Shown here piece by piece: positions 43,071 to 52,369 of a stretch of DNA of 64,000 nt (the first letter of the stretch is position 1; the number at the start of each line of letters is the position of its first letter). Source of the DNA: Marinomonas sargassi. Lineage in GTDB: Bacteria > Pseudomonadota > Gammaproteobacteria > Pseudomonadales > Marinomonadaceae. The stretch is from positions 558,001 through 622,000 of the forward strand of contig NZ_JAOVZB010000001.1 in NCBI RefSeq assembly GCF_025716875.1, given 5' to 3'. The position numbers and the translations under genes were made by a program. The notes beneath the pieces were generated by a model. It ran no database searches and had not been told where the DNA came from. It worked only from the letters and a program-made list of their open reading frames with translations.

Positions 43071-43931
43071 CTAAGAAGCTTCTGCGTTCGCTTTAAAAAA
43101 TTCTTGGCTCAAACTCGCTGCTCGGTGGGAACCAAATAAAGGGTGTGGTACGGGAGCAACAGCTAAAACGATATCCACAGAAGGAATGGCAGGTAAGTCG
43201 GCATTTTGGACCATCTCTAATCCATAGGACACACTAGATCGAGCCATTGCACTGATACCCTGACCTTTACGTAACAAGCTCTTTATCGCTGTGGCACTGG
43301 AGCTGCTACACATGATTCGATAATCTCGTTCCTGTTTCTCTAAGCCATCAATGGCTGCACTATGGAACTTACAGTCTGGCTCATAAAGCACTAAAGGCAG
43401 AGGCGTTTTACTTTCCAAATTTGCTACATTAGCCCCTTTCACCCAGACACCCGTATCGTGCTTCAGAAGATAACCTTCTTCTGCATCGGGTGCTCGGGTC
43501 AGAATTGCCAATTGGATTTCCCCTTTATCTAGCATCAAACGTAACTGTGTGCTGCATTCACAGACAATTCGTAAACTTTGCTCTGGCAAGGCATCCCGTA
43601 ATAAATCGACGACGGAAGGCAGAATAGACTCGGCATAATCATCTGGGCAGCCGATCACTAAAGGCGGATGCTGTCGGTGTGAAGAGAAGTGCCCTATGGC
43701 CTCATCATGCAAAGAGACTAAACGTCTGGCATAGCTCACTAGCTGCTGACCTTGTACAGACAAACCTAAATTCCGGCCTTCTTTTACAAATAGAGCGTGA
43801 CCCGCTTCTTCTTCTAAACGCTTCATCTGCATACTAATGGCACTTTGGGTGCGAAAAGTTTGTTTAGCGGCTCGAGTAAAACTGCCCGTATCCACAAAAG
43901 CAATGAAGCTGCGTAATGCATCAATATCCAT
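43071..43931 (-). CDS. LysR family transcriptional regulator
   Basis: 286-residue LysR regulator: N-terminal helix-turn-helix (MDIDALRSFIAFVDTGSFTRAAKQTFRTQSAISMQMKRLEEEAGHALFVKEGR, residues 1-55) and a periplasmic-binding-protein-like effector domain. It diverges from the GST gene 44036 with a 104-bp gap, the usual arrangement for controlling the neighbour. The effector is unknown. Confidence 0.93.
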   Translation of the reverse strand: MDIDALRSFIAFVDTGSFTRAAKQTFRTQSAISMQMKRLEEEAGHALFVKEGRNLGLSVQGQQLVSYARRLVSLHDEAIGHFSSHRQHPPLVIGCPDDYAESILPSVVDLLRDALPEQSLRIVCECSTQLRLMLDKGEIQLAILTRAPDAEEGYLLKHDTGVWVKGANVANLESKTPLPLVLYEPDCKFHSAAIDGLEKQERDYRIMCSSSSATAIKSLLRKGQGISAMARSSVSYGLEMVQNADLPAIPSVDIVLAVAPVPHPLFGSHRAASLSQEFFKANAEAS

Positions 43932-44035
43932 AAAAAGTCATCTATCAGTATTTTGAATGGGAAACATCAAAACTATTCGTTAGTCGTTTTAAAAACAAGC
44001 TGTAAAAATAGATTTATTCATTAAGGAGGTAAGCA

Positions 44036-44692
44036 ATGAAACTCATCATAGGTAATAAAAACTATTCTTCATGGTCGCTACGACCTTGGCTCGCATTAAA
44101 AGCATTTGGCGTTTCCTTTGAGGAGGTCAAGCTAGGCCTCTTCACAGACAACTTCTACTCTGAATTAGCGAAACATTCGACTGTGGGAAAGGTGCCAGTA
44201 TTAGTCGATGGGGACACGAATGTCTGGGATTCATTAGCCATTTGTGAGTATTTAAATGAAGCCTATTTAAATCACCAAGGCTGGCCAAAAGACCAACAGC
44301 AAAGGGCACAGGCTCGTGCTTTTGTAGCGGAAATGCACTCAGGCTTATTTGCAGTACGAGGCGAAATGCCAATGAACTGCCGAGCTAAAAAGAAAATTAC
44401 CCTGTCAGAAAATGCCGAAAAGGAAGTTCTGTGGATAGACAACACTTGGACAGCATTAAGAAAACAGCATGACAGCCAAGGGGACTTTTTATTTGGTCCG
44501 TTCAGTTTGATTGATGCGTTTTTTGCCCCTGTGGTATTTCGTTTCAATACTTATGGCATCTCGGTCTCCAGTGAGTCACAAGCTTATATACAAGCTATAT
44601 TGGCTCATCCTGCCATGCAAGAGTGGCTACAAGCTTCCATTGAAGAAGAAGCCACTATTGAGGTCGCTGAAGTAGGCGAAAGTATTTCCTAG
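44036..44692 (+). CDS. Glutathione S-transferase family protein
   Basis: 218-residue GST related to the maleylacetoacetate-isomerase-like and YfcF-type groups (MKLIIGNKNYSSWSLRPWLALKAFGVSFEEVKLGL, with the Ser in NYSSWS as likely catalytic residue). VGKVPVLVDGDTNVWDSLAICEYLNE carries the glutathione-binding motif. A strong AAGGAGG precedes the ATG. Probably controlled by the divergent LysR. The substrate is unknown. Confidence 0.92.
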   Translation: MKLIIGNKNYSSWSLRPWLALKAFGVSFEEVKLGLFTDNFYSELAKHSTVGKVPVLVDGDTNVWDSLAICEYLNEAYLNHQGWPKDQQQRAQARAFVAEMHSGLFAVRGEMPMNCRAKKKITLSENAEKEVLWIDNTWTALRKQHDSQGDFLFGPFSLIDAFFAPVVFRFNTYGISVSSESQAYIQAILAHPAMQEWLQASIEEEATIEVAEVGESIS

Positions 44693-44700
44693 CTTTAGCC

Positions 44701-44740
44701 TATAGCCATAAAGATCTTCTACTCCGTCTTTATGGCTATA
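44701..44740 (+). terminator. Long hairpin after the GST gene
   Basis: TATAGCCATAAAGA and TCTTTATGGCTATA are exact complements (14 bp) around a 12-base loop. There is no T-run, so termination is likely but not certain. The rest of the 359-bp gap to astA1 is very AT-rich with no recognisable operator. Confidence 0.6.
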
Positions 44741-45051
44741 TTATCCATCGACTCAACTTCCTTAACCATTCTGTTGAATTTTCACTCTTTCCTGCCTTTC
44801 ACCTAAAACCGAATTATATTTCATAAAATATAGAAATTTTGTTTTTACTCTATAAAAAAGGCCAAAATTCATCACTAATTCGGCCTAGTATCTGCTAAAT
44901 TAATAATAGAAACAAAAATACAAAACAGGGCCTAATAAATATATTTTTACTTATAAATCATATATTTATATTTTATAAACCACACTACACAAATAACCAA
45001 AAGGCCCAATTGAATTAAATTCGAAATTATTAACCAAAAGGTGTCTACATT

Positions 45052-46080
45052 ATGATCATTCGCCGCGCTTATAAAAAAGATTTAGATGCTTTGGTAGAAC
45101 TGTCGGCTTCTATCTCTTCAGGCATGACATCCATGCCTGCTGATCGACAATCGTGGCAGAAAAAGCTTGATCTCGTCGATGCCAGTTATCAGGACACTTG
45201 TCTTGAACATAATGAGCACATTTACTTTTTGATTCTCGAAGACCCAGAAACCGGTAAAATTGTCGGCAGTTGTGGCGTTCATACTGGGATAGGCAGTAAT
45301 AAACCTTTCTATAACTACCGTTTGTCTAAGTTAGTTAACTCTTCTGAAACTCTCGATATTACCGTTGTAAGTAACTGTTTGAATTTAGCTAACGATTTCA
45401 CTGGTGCTACTGAATTAGTTTCACTTTATTTAAAACCTGAATATCGACGAGACAAGCTAGGCCAAGCCTTGTCCCGATCACGCTTTATGCTGATGCACAA
45501 CTTTTCTGAACGCTTTGGCGACACTGTATTCGCTGAATTACGCGGCTGGTTAGACGAACAAGACCGCTCGCCATTCTGGGAGAGCGTTGGCAGAAAGTTT
45601 TTCAAGATTCCTTTTGATAAGGCGGATTTTATCAGTGGGGTAAATGGCCATCAGTTCATTTCTGATTTAATGCCTAAACTCCCCATTTATCTCGAACTTT
45701 TACCCGATGAAGCAAGGGAAGTGATTGGTAAACCCCACGACCATACTCGACCCGCTATGTCACTGTTAGAAAAAGAAGGCTTCTCATGGCAAAACTCGGT
45801 CGATATTTTTGATGCAGGTCCTGTAGTTCAATGCCAAAAAGATCAGATCAAATCGATTCAGCAGATAAAAGAGGCTCTTCTAGAATCGACATTCCAACAG
45901 TTCCCTGAAGAAGGTGCCATTGCACAATACTGCATGGTCAGTAACGGCAGTTTAGAGAATTTTAGAGTAGTGCCCACACAGGTACATACTTCATCTAAAG
46001 GCGTTCAAATTTCTACTCAAGCAGCAGAACTTCTACAAGTGAAAGCTGGTAGCCCCCTATATATTTTGGAGATAGTATGA
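45052..46080 (+). CDS. astA: Arginine N-succinyltransferase, copy 1
   Basis: First enzyme of the arginine succinyltransferase (AST) pathway: arginine plus succinyl-CoA to N2-succinylarginine. 342 residues of the AstA fold (GNAT-like): MIIRRAYKKDLDALVELSASISSGMTSMPA, FTGATELVSLYLKPEYRRD, FAELRGWLDEQDRSPFWESVGRKFFKI and SVDIFDAGPVVQC. A second, clearly divergent copy is at 56884-57903. The stop overlaps astB by 4 bases (ATGA). Confidence 0.92.
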   Translation: MIIRRAYKKDLDALVELSASISSGMTSMPADRQSWQKKLDLVDASYQDTCLEHNEHIYFLILEDPETGKIVGSCGVHTGIGSNKPFYNYRLSKLVNSSETLDITVVSNCLNLANDFTGATELVSLYLKPEYRRDKLGQALSRSRFMLMHNFSERFGDTVFAELRGWLDEQDRSPFWESVGRKFFKIPFDKADFISGVNGHQFISDLMPKLPIYLELLPDEAREVIGKPHDHTRPAMSLLEKEGFSWQNSVDIFDAGPVVQCQKDQIKSIQQIKEALLESTFQQFPEEGAIAQYCMVSNGSLENFRVVPTQVHTSSKGVQISTQAAELLQVKAGSPLYILEIV

Positions 46081-47414
46081 CTTTCGAAGTGAATTTTGAT
46101 GGACTCATTGGCCCAACTCATAATCATGGGGGGCTTTCCTTTGGTAACGTGGCATCCAATAAACACGCCGCACTGACCTCTTCTCCTAAAAAAGCCGCCT
46201 TACAGGGCTTAGAGAAAATGAAGGCCCTAGCTGATATGGGGATGAAACAAGCCGTTTTACCGCCCCATGAGCGCCCTTATATTCCTACCCTACGGGAATT
46301 AGGCTTCCAAGGCGAGACAGACAGCGATGTCTTAAAAGAAGTGGTTGCTTCAGCACCATACTTACTAAAACAAGTGTCTTCTGCATCCAACATGTGGGTA
46401 GCGAATGCAGCGACTGTATCGCCATTTAGTGATACACAAAATGGCAAGACTCATTTCACGCCAGCCAATTTGAGCAGTATGTTTCATCGCTCTATTGAAG
46501 CCAAAACAACCAGTAATATTCTAAAAGCCATCTTCCAAGGGGACGACTATAGTCACCATGAGCCTCTTCCAGCTGGTGAGTATTTTTCAGACGAAGGTGC
46601 CGCAAACCATACGCGCTTCTGCCAAGAATATGGACAGGAAGGGGTCGAGTTTTTTGTGTATGGCGCTAGCCGCTTTAACCCAAACACACCAAAACCTGCG
46701 GTATTTCCAGCTCGTCAAACATTAGAAGCCAGTCAAGCAATTGCGAGGAAGCACGGTTTGTCTAGCAACAAGACCGTTTTTGCTCAGCAAAATCCTATCG
46801 TAATTGATGCGGGTGTATTCCATAATGATGTTATTGCCGTAGGTACTCGTGACCTACTGTTTTATCACGAACTGGCTTTCTTAGATTCTGAGCAAGTAAT
46901 CTCTCAGTTAGAAGAAAGTATGGATGGCCACTTCCAAAGCATTAAAGTCGCCGATAGCGAAGTACCTCTAAAAGATGCCGTTAGCTCATATTTATTTAAC
47001 TCTCAGCTACTCACTGTACCAGAGCAAACTGGCTACACTCTGATTGTGCCGGGCGAATGCATGAAAGTTGAGAGTGTTAAAACGTATTTAGATTCCTTGC
47101 CTGAGCGCCACCAGCAAATCAATCAAGTACACTATTTCAACTTAGAACAGAGCATGCGTAACGGTGGCGGCCCCGCATGCTTACGTTTGCGCGTGGTGAT
47201 GAGCCAGCAACAGATTGAACAAACCAAGGCAAATGTATTTTTAACAGACTCTCTTTATCAAGAATTAAAAGATTGGGTCAACCGCCACTATAGAGATGAA
47301 CTTACACCCGATGATTTATATGACCCTGCATTACTAGCAGAGTCCAGAGCAGCATTAGACGAACTAACGCAGATTCTAAATATCGGGCCTATTTATGACT
47401 TTCAAAAAAATTAA
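46077..47414 (+). CDS. astB: N-succinylarginine dihydrolase
   Basis: Second AST-pathway enzyme, hydrolysing succinylarginine to succinylornithine, CO2 and ammonia. 445 residues of the guanidino-group-modifying superfamily: FDGLIGPTHNHGGLSFGNVAS at the start, FSDEGAANHTRFC near 185 and RNGGGPACLRLRVVM near 360 with the catalytic Cys. Translationally coupled to astA copy 1 and followed 17 bp later by the Lrp-type regulator. Confidence 0.96.
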   Translation: MTFEVNFDGLIGPTHNHGGLSFGNVASNKHAALTSSPKKAALQGLEKMKALADMGMKQAVLPPHERPYIPTLRELGFQGETDSDVLKEVVASAPYLLKQVSSASNMWVANAATVSPFSDTQNGKTHFTPANLSSMFHRSIEAKTTSNILKAIFQGDDYSHHEPLPAGEYFSDEGAANHTRFCQEYGQEGVEFFVYGASRFNPNTPKPAVFPARQTLEASQAIARKHGLSSNKTVFAQQNPIVIDAGVFHNDVIAVGTRDLLFYHELAFLDSEQVISQLEESMDGHFQSIKVADSEVPLKDAVSSYLFNSQLLTVPEQTGYTLIVPGECMKVESVKTYLDSLPERHQQINQVHYFNLEQSMRNGGGPACLRLRVVMSQQQIEQTKANVFLTDSLYQELKDWVNRHYRDELTPDDLYDPALLAESRAALDELTQILNIGPIYDFQKN

Positions 47415-47431
47415 CTATAAAGGGTCTTAAA

Positions 47432-47905
47432 ATGAAAAAGCTCGACCACATCGATTATAAAATTTTAGACATACTGCAAAAGGATGGCAGGCTTACCAAT
47501 CAAGAACTGGCGCGTCAGGTAGACTTGGCGCCAAGCTCTTGCTTATTGCGTCTTCGACATCTCGAAGAAGAAGGCATCATCAGCAATTATCACGCACGAG
47601 TGGATTTACATAAGGTCTGCCGATTTGTGACCTGTATTGCTGGCGTACATTTGAAAAACCATACCCATCAAGAGTTTTTGGCTTTTAAAGAAGCGGTGGC
47701 CTCTATTCCAGAGATAGTTGAGTACTATACGGTCAGTGGTGAATGCGACTTCATCCTAAAAATTGTCTGCCGTGATATGCCTGCTTACCTAGCTATTAAT
47801 GATCAACTCATTAGTAATCCTAACTATTTAGCGACCATCAATAGTTATGTGGTTATGGAAGAAAATAAGCCTTTTACTAACGTGGATTTAGACACTTTAA
47901 ATTAG
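47432..47905 (+). CDS. Lrp/AsnC family transcriptional regulator
   Basis: 157-residue Lrp-type regulator: helix-turn-helix (HIDYKILDILQKDGRLTNQELARQVDLAPSSCLLRLRHLEEEGII) and a C-terminal RAM domain (SGECDFILKIVCRDMPAYL). Its place between astB and astE suggests control of arginine catabolism, with arginine or another amino acid as effector; that is inference. Confidence 0.92.
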   Translation: MKKLDHIDYKILDILQKDGRLTNQELARQVDLAPSSCLLRLRHLEEEGIISNYHARVDLHKVCRFVTCIAGVHLKNHTHQEFLAFKEAVASIPEIVEYYTVSGECDFILKIVCRDMPAYLAINDQLISNPNYLATINSYVVMEENKPFTNVDLDTLN

Positions 47906-47927
47906 AAATTTATGGAAGGTTACACTC

Positions 47928-48959
47928 TTGTTTAAACAATCCTTTTTATTCGACACATTGGACCTAACAACTGAAATGCCAACCGCTGCAACAAAAGCAG
48001 TCGCAGGTGGCCAGTTAAAACTAATCAGACGTGGTGTGTTGGAAGTAACACCAAGCGAAGTAAACGAAGCGACAAAATCCATCGTTATTTCTGCTGGAGT
48101 GCATGGCAATGAGACAACACCATTAGAATTAGTCGATGCCATTGTTAATGACATTCTGGCAGGGACATTTGAAATAAAAGAGCGCTGCTTATTTATCTTG
48201 GCGTACCCAAAAGCCATTAATAATAAAACCCGATTTCTTGATGAAAACCTTAATCGCCTGTTTTATAAAGAGGTTGCAGGAGAGAGTGTAGAAGTGGACA
48301 TAGCGAAAGAGCTGATGGCTGACGTGAGCGCTTTTTTTGCTCCTACCCCAGAATCACAACGCTGGCATTTAGACTTGCATTGCGCCATTCGTAAATCTGA
48401 ACATTTTACCTTTGCAGTATCACCCCACACCCTTACAAAAACACGCTCAAGAGAATTATTTTCTTTTATTGATAAAGCACAACTTGACGCAGTTCTATTG
48501 TCCCAAGGCAAAACCAATACTTTCAGTTGTTTCAGCGCTAACACCCATAATGCTCAAGCACTTACCGTTGAGCTAGGGCAAGTGTCTCCTTTAGGAGAAA
48601 ATGATTTATCATTGGTGGATGGATTTAACTTGGCATTAAGAGCATTACTATGTGGCCAGCTAGACACTATCGAAGCGACGTCTAAAAGTATTATTTATGG
48701 TGTTTGCCAAACCCTCACCAGAACTCAGGAAGACTTCGACTTCACTTTTGATGCGAAAGTGAAAAACTTCACCCGCTTTTATAAAGGGGATGAACTAGGC
48801 CATGATGGTGAAACAACTCTGACGGTGAAACAAGAATACGAAGCTGTCGTTTTCCCTAATAAAGATGTGGCTCTTGGCAGCCGTGCAGCCCTCATGGTGA
48901 CCGAAGTAAATGCCTGTTTTAATGATGATTATCTAGAATTTAGTTTGCCTAACAGCTAG
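47928..48959 (+). CDS. astE: Succinylglutamate desuccinylase
   Basis: Last AST-pathway enzyme, releasing glutamate and succinate. 343 residues of the zinc-dependent aspartoacylase/AstE family: VISAGVHGNETTPLELVDAIV near residue 52 (His, Glu ligands), DENLNRLFY near 105, and HLDLHCAIRKSEHFTFAV near 147 (His). The start is TTG at 47928 behind GGAAGG; no ATG fits better. A terminator follows. Confidence 0.94.
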   Translation: MFKQSFLFDTLDLTTEMPTAATKAVAGGQLKLIRRGVLEVTPSEVNEATKSIVISAGVHGNETTPLELVDAIVNDILAGTFEIKERCLFILAYPKAINNKTRFLDENLNRLFYKEVAGESVEVDIAKELMADVSAFFAPTPESQRWHLDLHCAIRKSEHFTFAVSPHTLTKTRSRELFSFIDKAQLDAVLLSQGKTNTFSCFSANTHNAQALTVELGQVSPLGENDLSLVDGFNLALRALLCGQLDTIEATSKSIIYGVCQTLTRTQEDFDFTFDAKVKNFTRFYKGDELGHDGETTLTVKQEYEAVVFPNKDVALGSRAALMVTEVNACFNDDYLEFSLPNS

Positions 48960-48979
48960 TACATACACTCAATAAATAC

Positions 48980-49014
48980 AGCCCCAACCCATGATACGGT
49001 TGGGGCTTAAGATT
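48980..49014 (+). terminator. Terminator after astE
   Basis: Stem AGCCCCAACC / GGTTGGGGCT with an 8-base loop, followed by TAAGATTT; may also act for the convergent SDR gene. Confidence 0.75.
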
Positions 49015-49040
49015 TGAGATAACTATTTAAAGACAATAAC

Positions 49041-49769
49041 TTAAAGGCAATAACCACCATCTACTTCTATCACTGCATTACGTAACGCACTGGATGCATC
49101 GTCTAGCAGGTACAAGATAGCGCCCGTATGGTCATCAGAAACTAATTCTCGACCAACAGGTGTTGTCTGTAAACTATCAAACAGCGCCTGCTCTTGTTCT
49201 TTCGTCATACCAGCTTTGGCTTGAATTTCTGTTGCAGTGATACCGGGGCGAATAGAGTTCACACGAATACCCAAATCCGCCAGTTCCAGATTCAAAGTAC
49301 GAACCATACCTTCAAAAGCGGCCTTAGTTGCAGAATAAACCGCTCCTCCAACAAAGCCTTTATGAACGGCTATCGAAGAGGTGAAAACGACACTGGCAGG
49401 TTTCGCCAAGCAAGGCAGTAGCGCCTGTAAAGTGAAAAATGGCCCCTTGGTATTAATCGCAAAAGACTGATCAAACTGCTCTGGCGTTTCCTCTACAAAG
49501 GAGCTGGGGTAAAAAACGCCCGCATTCAGTACTAAACCATCTAACGTGACCTTGTCCTTCTTGAGTTTTTCTCCTAAATCAAACTGTGCCGACAAATCGG
49601 CACTGTCTGCCAAATAAGCCTTCACCCCAAGCTCAGCCGACACAGCATCGAGTTTGTCTTGCGTTCTACCAGTAATAATCACAGTGTGACCCAAGGCTAC
49701 CGCTTGTTTTGCTGCTTCATAGCCTATGCCTGAAGTAGCACCCGTTATTAAAAAAGTCTTAGTTTTCAT
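49041..49769 (-). CDS. Short-chain dehydrogenase/reductase (SDR)
   Basis: 242 residues from ATG 49769 (MKTKTFLITGATSGIG), with GGGAGATGAGAGA upstream; a TTG 15 bases earlier is less likely. Motifs: TGATSGIG, LVLNAGVFYP, catalytic FTSSIAVHKG, YSATKAAFEG (YxxxK) and C-terminal VIEVDGGYCL. IITGRTQDKL after strand 2 suggests NADP. The divergent LysR gene at 49954 is the probable regulator. Substrate unknown. Confidence 0.92.
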   Translation of the reverse strand: MKTKTFLITGATSGIGYEAAKQAVALGHTVIITGRTQDKLDAVSAELGVKAYLADSADLSAQFDLGEKLKKDKVTLDGLVLNAGVFYPSSFVEETPEQFDQSFAINTKGPFFTLQALLPCLAKPASVVFTSSIAVHKGFVGGAVYSATKAAFEGMVRTLNLELADLGIRVNSIRPGITATEIQAKAGMTKEQEQALFDSLQTTPVGRELVSDDHTGAILYLLDDASSALRNAVIEVDGGYCL

Positions 49770-49953
49770 TCTCTCATCTCCCAAGATAATGGGGCCTGAT
49801 TGCCCTATTTGGAAGAAAGCTTAATAGCCTCAACTGATTCTAATAAGACACCAATTAACTAACTTAAAATTTCTTTTATAGAAACAATAGAGCGACCTTT
49901 TTTGCGCTATGCTTGCAGAAACACCTTAGACTTACTTTATTGGTAACCTTGTT

Positions 49954-50874
49954 ATGGATTCACTGCACAATCACTTATTTCACCTTTATCTTTTTCAAAG
50001 TATTGCCAAGCTAGGCAGTTTCCAAGCCACTGCGACGAAATATGGTTTACCGCGCTCTTCTGTCAGTAAAAAAATTCAGCAACTAGAACAACATGTTGGT
50101 CAACGTCTCATTCAACGAAGTACAAGAAAGCTGAACCTAACAGAAGCAGGCAGAGATTTGTTAGCTGCCTCAGAATCCTTACATCAGGTCGTTGAAGCGT
50201 CACAGCAAGTGGTTGAAAAACATGAGACAAGTCCTTCCGGTAGAGTTCGTATTAGCAGCTCAACCCTTATAGGAGAACACTTTCTTCTGCCCTTTTTACA
50301 AGAGCTACGAGACTTATACCCAGACGTTTCATTAGAGTTATTTTTAAGTGACGACTATGTGGATCTCATTGAGCAAGAAATCGACATTGCGATACGTATC
50401 GGTCACTTACCCGACTCTTCGTTAGTCGCCAGAAAAATCGGTGAAAAGCATTGGGGTTGGTACGCCAGTCCAGCTTATCTACAAAAAAACGGGTACCCGA
50501 AAACACCCGAAGATTTGGTAGAGCACGACTGCTTAGTCTTCAAAAATAAAAACGTCACCTTAGACCATTGGCCTTTTAAATCGCCTACTGGCGAAGTACA
50601 TAAGGTCAAAATCAAGAATCAACTCGCCACAGACAGCAGCCGAGCCTTAGTTGAAATGTCTCGCTTGGGCATGGGGATAATGATGATAGATCCTATCTTA
50701 ATTCGCGATGATATAGCCAACGGCTCATTGGTTCCTGTACTGACAAAATGGCAATACACAGACAGCCTGCCAATTAATCTAGTCTGTCTTGGAAGAAACT
50801 ATCGAACCAGAGCATCTAGCTGTATATGGGAGGCTCTTTTAGAGCACTTACAAGCCGTATTCACATTAAAATAG
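49954..50874 (+). CDS. LysR family transcriptional regulator
   Basis: 306-residue LysR regulator of the CrgA/AaeR-like group. The helix-turn-helix is in LFQSIAKLGSFQATATKYGLPRSSVSKKIQQLEQHVGQRLIQRSTR, followed by an effector domain (SGRVRISSSTLIGEHFLLPFLQEL). It diverges from the SDR gene, which it probably controls. No repeated operator was identified in the 184-bp intergenic region. Confidence 0.93.
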   Translation: MDSLHNHLFHLYLFQSIAKLGSFQATATKYGLPRSSVSKKIQQLEQHVGQRLIQRSTRKLNLTEAGRDLLAASESLHQVVEASQQVVEKHETSPSGRVRISSSTLIGEHFLLPFLQELRDLYPDVSLELFLSDDYVDLIEQEIDIAIRIGHLPDSSLVARKIGEKHWGWYASPAYLQKNGYPKTPEDLVEHDCLVFKNKNVTLDHWPFKSPTGEVHKVKIKNQLATDSSRALVEMSRLGMGIMMIDPILIRDDIANGSLVPVLTKWQYTDSLPINLVCLGRNYRTRASSCIWEALLEHLQAVFTLK

Positions 50875-51011
50875 CTGTTGTTTAAGCGCCATGATGAGGA
50901 CAAAAAAAGAATCAATTAAGGATAAGTACATTTTTGGGAACTCCTCTCTTAACTATTGGTCGGATCATCTATTACAGTTTCATTCATCAAGAAGGGACAT
51001 GTTGGTGATTC

Positions 51012-51581
51012 ATGCGTTTAATCAAAAATTATAAAAATACCGATTCTCAATGGGGCTGGGTGGTCATCATTCTACATTGGGGGTTAGCGCTTCCCATCAT
51101 AGGTTTGTTTGCTTTAGGCCTATATATGATGGACCTAGGTTACTACGACTCTTTTTATACATTAGCGCCGCAAATACATGAGGCCGTTGGCATACTTGTG
51201 TTGGCTCTCATGCTTTTCCGCGTTGTATGGCGGCTATTCAATAAAGTACCTAAACCTCCAAAAACCAATACCGCCTTTATCAATACAGCCAGTCACCTCG
51301 CCCATAAAGCTCTGTATTTATTGTTATTCGTCATTTTGTTATCTGGCCTACTCATCAGTTATGCCGGCGGCCAAGGTATTCAAATATTCGATTGGTTTTT
51401 GATACCCGGACCAGACGACTTCTTTGAGAACCAAGCCACTTACGCTGGTGAAGTTCATTATTATGCCGCTTTTGCTCTTATTGGCTTAGTGGTACTGCAC
51501 ACGGTGGCTGCGCTCAAGCACCATTTCATAGATAAAGACTCAACCCTAAAAAATATGTTAGGAATCAAGGAGAAGAAATGA
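51012..51581 (+). CDS. Cytochrome b561 family protein
   Basis: 189-residue membrane diheme cytochrome with four helices. Heme-ligand histidines are visible in VVIILHWGLALPIIG, APQIHEAVGILVLALMLFR, ASHLAHKALYLLLFVILLSG and VHYYAAFALIGLVVLHTVAALKHHF. Members pass electrons from the quinone pool to periplasmic acceptors or detoxify superoxide. Its stop overlaps the yceI start (ATGA), a very common pairing. Confidence 0.93.
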   Translation: MRLIKNYKNTDSQWGWVVIILHWGLALPIIGLFALGLYMMDLGYYDSFYTLAPQIHEAVGILVLALMLFRVVWRLFNKVPKPPKTNTAFINTASHLAHKALYLLLFVILLSGLLISYAGGQGIQIFDWFLIPGPDDFFENQATYAGEVHYYAAFALIGLVVLHTVAALKHHFIDKDSTLKNMLGIKEKK

Positions 51582-52159
51582 AAAATTTAGTAAAAGGTAC
51601 ATTACTGTCCCTCGCCATAGCATCCAGCAGTTTAGTAAGTGCCGCTACTTACGTCATCGACGATGCTTCAAAAGGTGCCCATGCTCAAATTGACGTTCAG
51701 GTAAAACACATTGGCGTGAGCTGGGTAAAAGGTCGTTTTAATGACTTTTCTGGCTCTTTTGACTACGACAAAGCCAATATTAATGACTCTAGTGTTGAAG
51801 TGACCATCAATACGCAAAGCTTCGATTCCAACCATGCTAAACGCGATAAGCACATTACAGGGTCAGACTTCTTAGATGCGTCTAAATACCCAACAGCAAT
51901 GTTCAAAAGTACTAGCATTGCCGACATGGGCGATGGCAAAGTAAAAGTGAATGGTGACCTCACTCTTCATGGCGTTACTAAGCCGATCAGCTTTGATGCT
52001 GTGTTAATTGGTGAAGGTGATTCGCCTTGGGGTGATTACCGCGCAGGATTCGAAGGCTCTGTTGATCTTGAGTTTGATGATTTCAATATCAATGGCAAGC
52101 GTATCGGCACCAATGACTTCACTGTGAACATGTTTTTTGAAGGTATTACCAAAAAATAA
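51578..52159 (+). CDS. yceI: YceI family periplasmic lipid-binding protein
   Basis: 193-residue secreted protein (signal peptide ending SLVSAA) of the YceI lipocalin-like family, which binds polyprenoid lipids such as ubiquinone. Conserved motifs: YVIDDASKGAHAQIDVQVKHIGVSWVKGRFNDFSGSF, KRDKHITGSDFLDASKYP and NGDLTLHGVTKPISFD. Coupled to the cytochrome b561 gene; a terminator follows, so the pair forms an operon. Confidence 0.94.
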   Translation: MKNLVKGTLLSLAIASSSLVSAATYVIDDASKGAHAQIDVQVKHIGVSWVKGRFNDFSGSFDYDKANINDSSVEVTINTQSFDSNHAKRDKHITGSDFLDASKYPTAMFKSTSIADMGDGKVKVNGDLTLHGVTKPISFDAVLIGEGDSPWGDYRAGFEGSVDLEFDDFNINGKRIGTNDFTVNMFFEGITKK

Positions 52160-52190
52160 CATCACTTGCTTAAACGCATCACTTGTTTAA

Positions 52191-52220
52191 AAAGGGAGCA
52201 CCGAGAGTGCTCCCTTTTTT
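52191..52220 (+). terminator. Terminator of the cytochrome b561-yceI operon
   Basis: Stem AAAGGGAGCAC / GTGCTCCCTTT, short loop, then a T-run. Confidence 0.92.
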
Positions 52221-52369
52221 ATTTACCATTTAAATTCAGATAATAAAGCCGTTTCATAACACAGTATTTGATAAGCGTTCAGCGCTCCTTTACACTCCTA
52301 TTCAAATTCAGTTATGGGATGCATTAGCGCATTCAATATCCCACACATTTATTCTTCTCAGGTAATCCT

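Noticed and set aside
45001..45051. ArgR-box-like TGAATTAAATTCG before astA copy 1
   Set aside because: The spacing between half-sites is one base too short and flanking matches are poor in a very AT-rich region.
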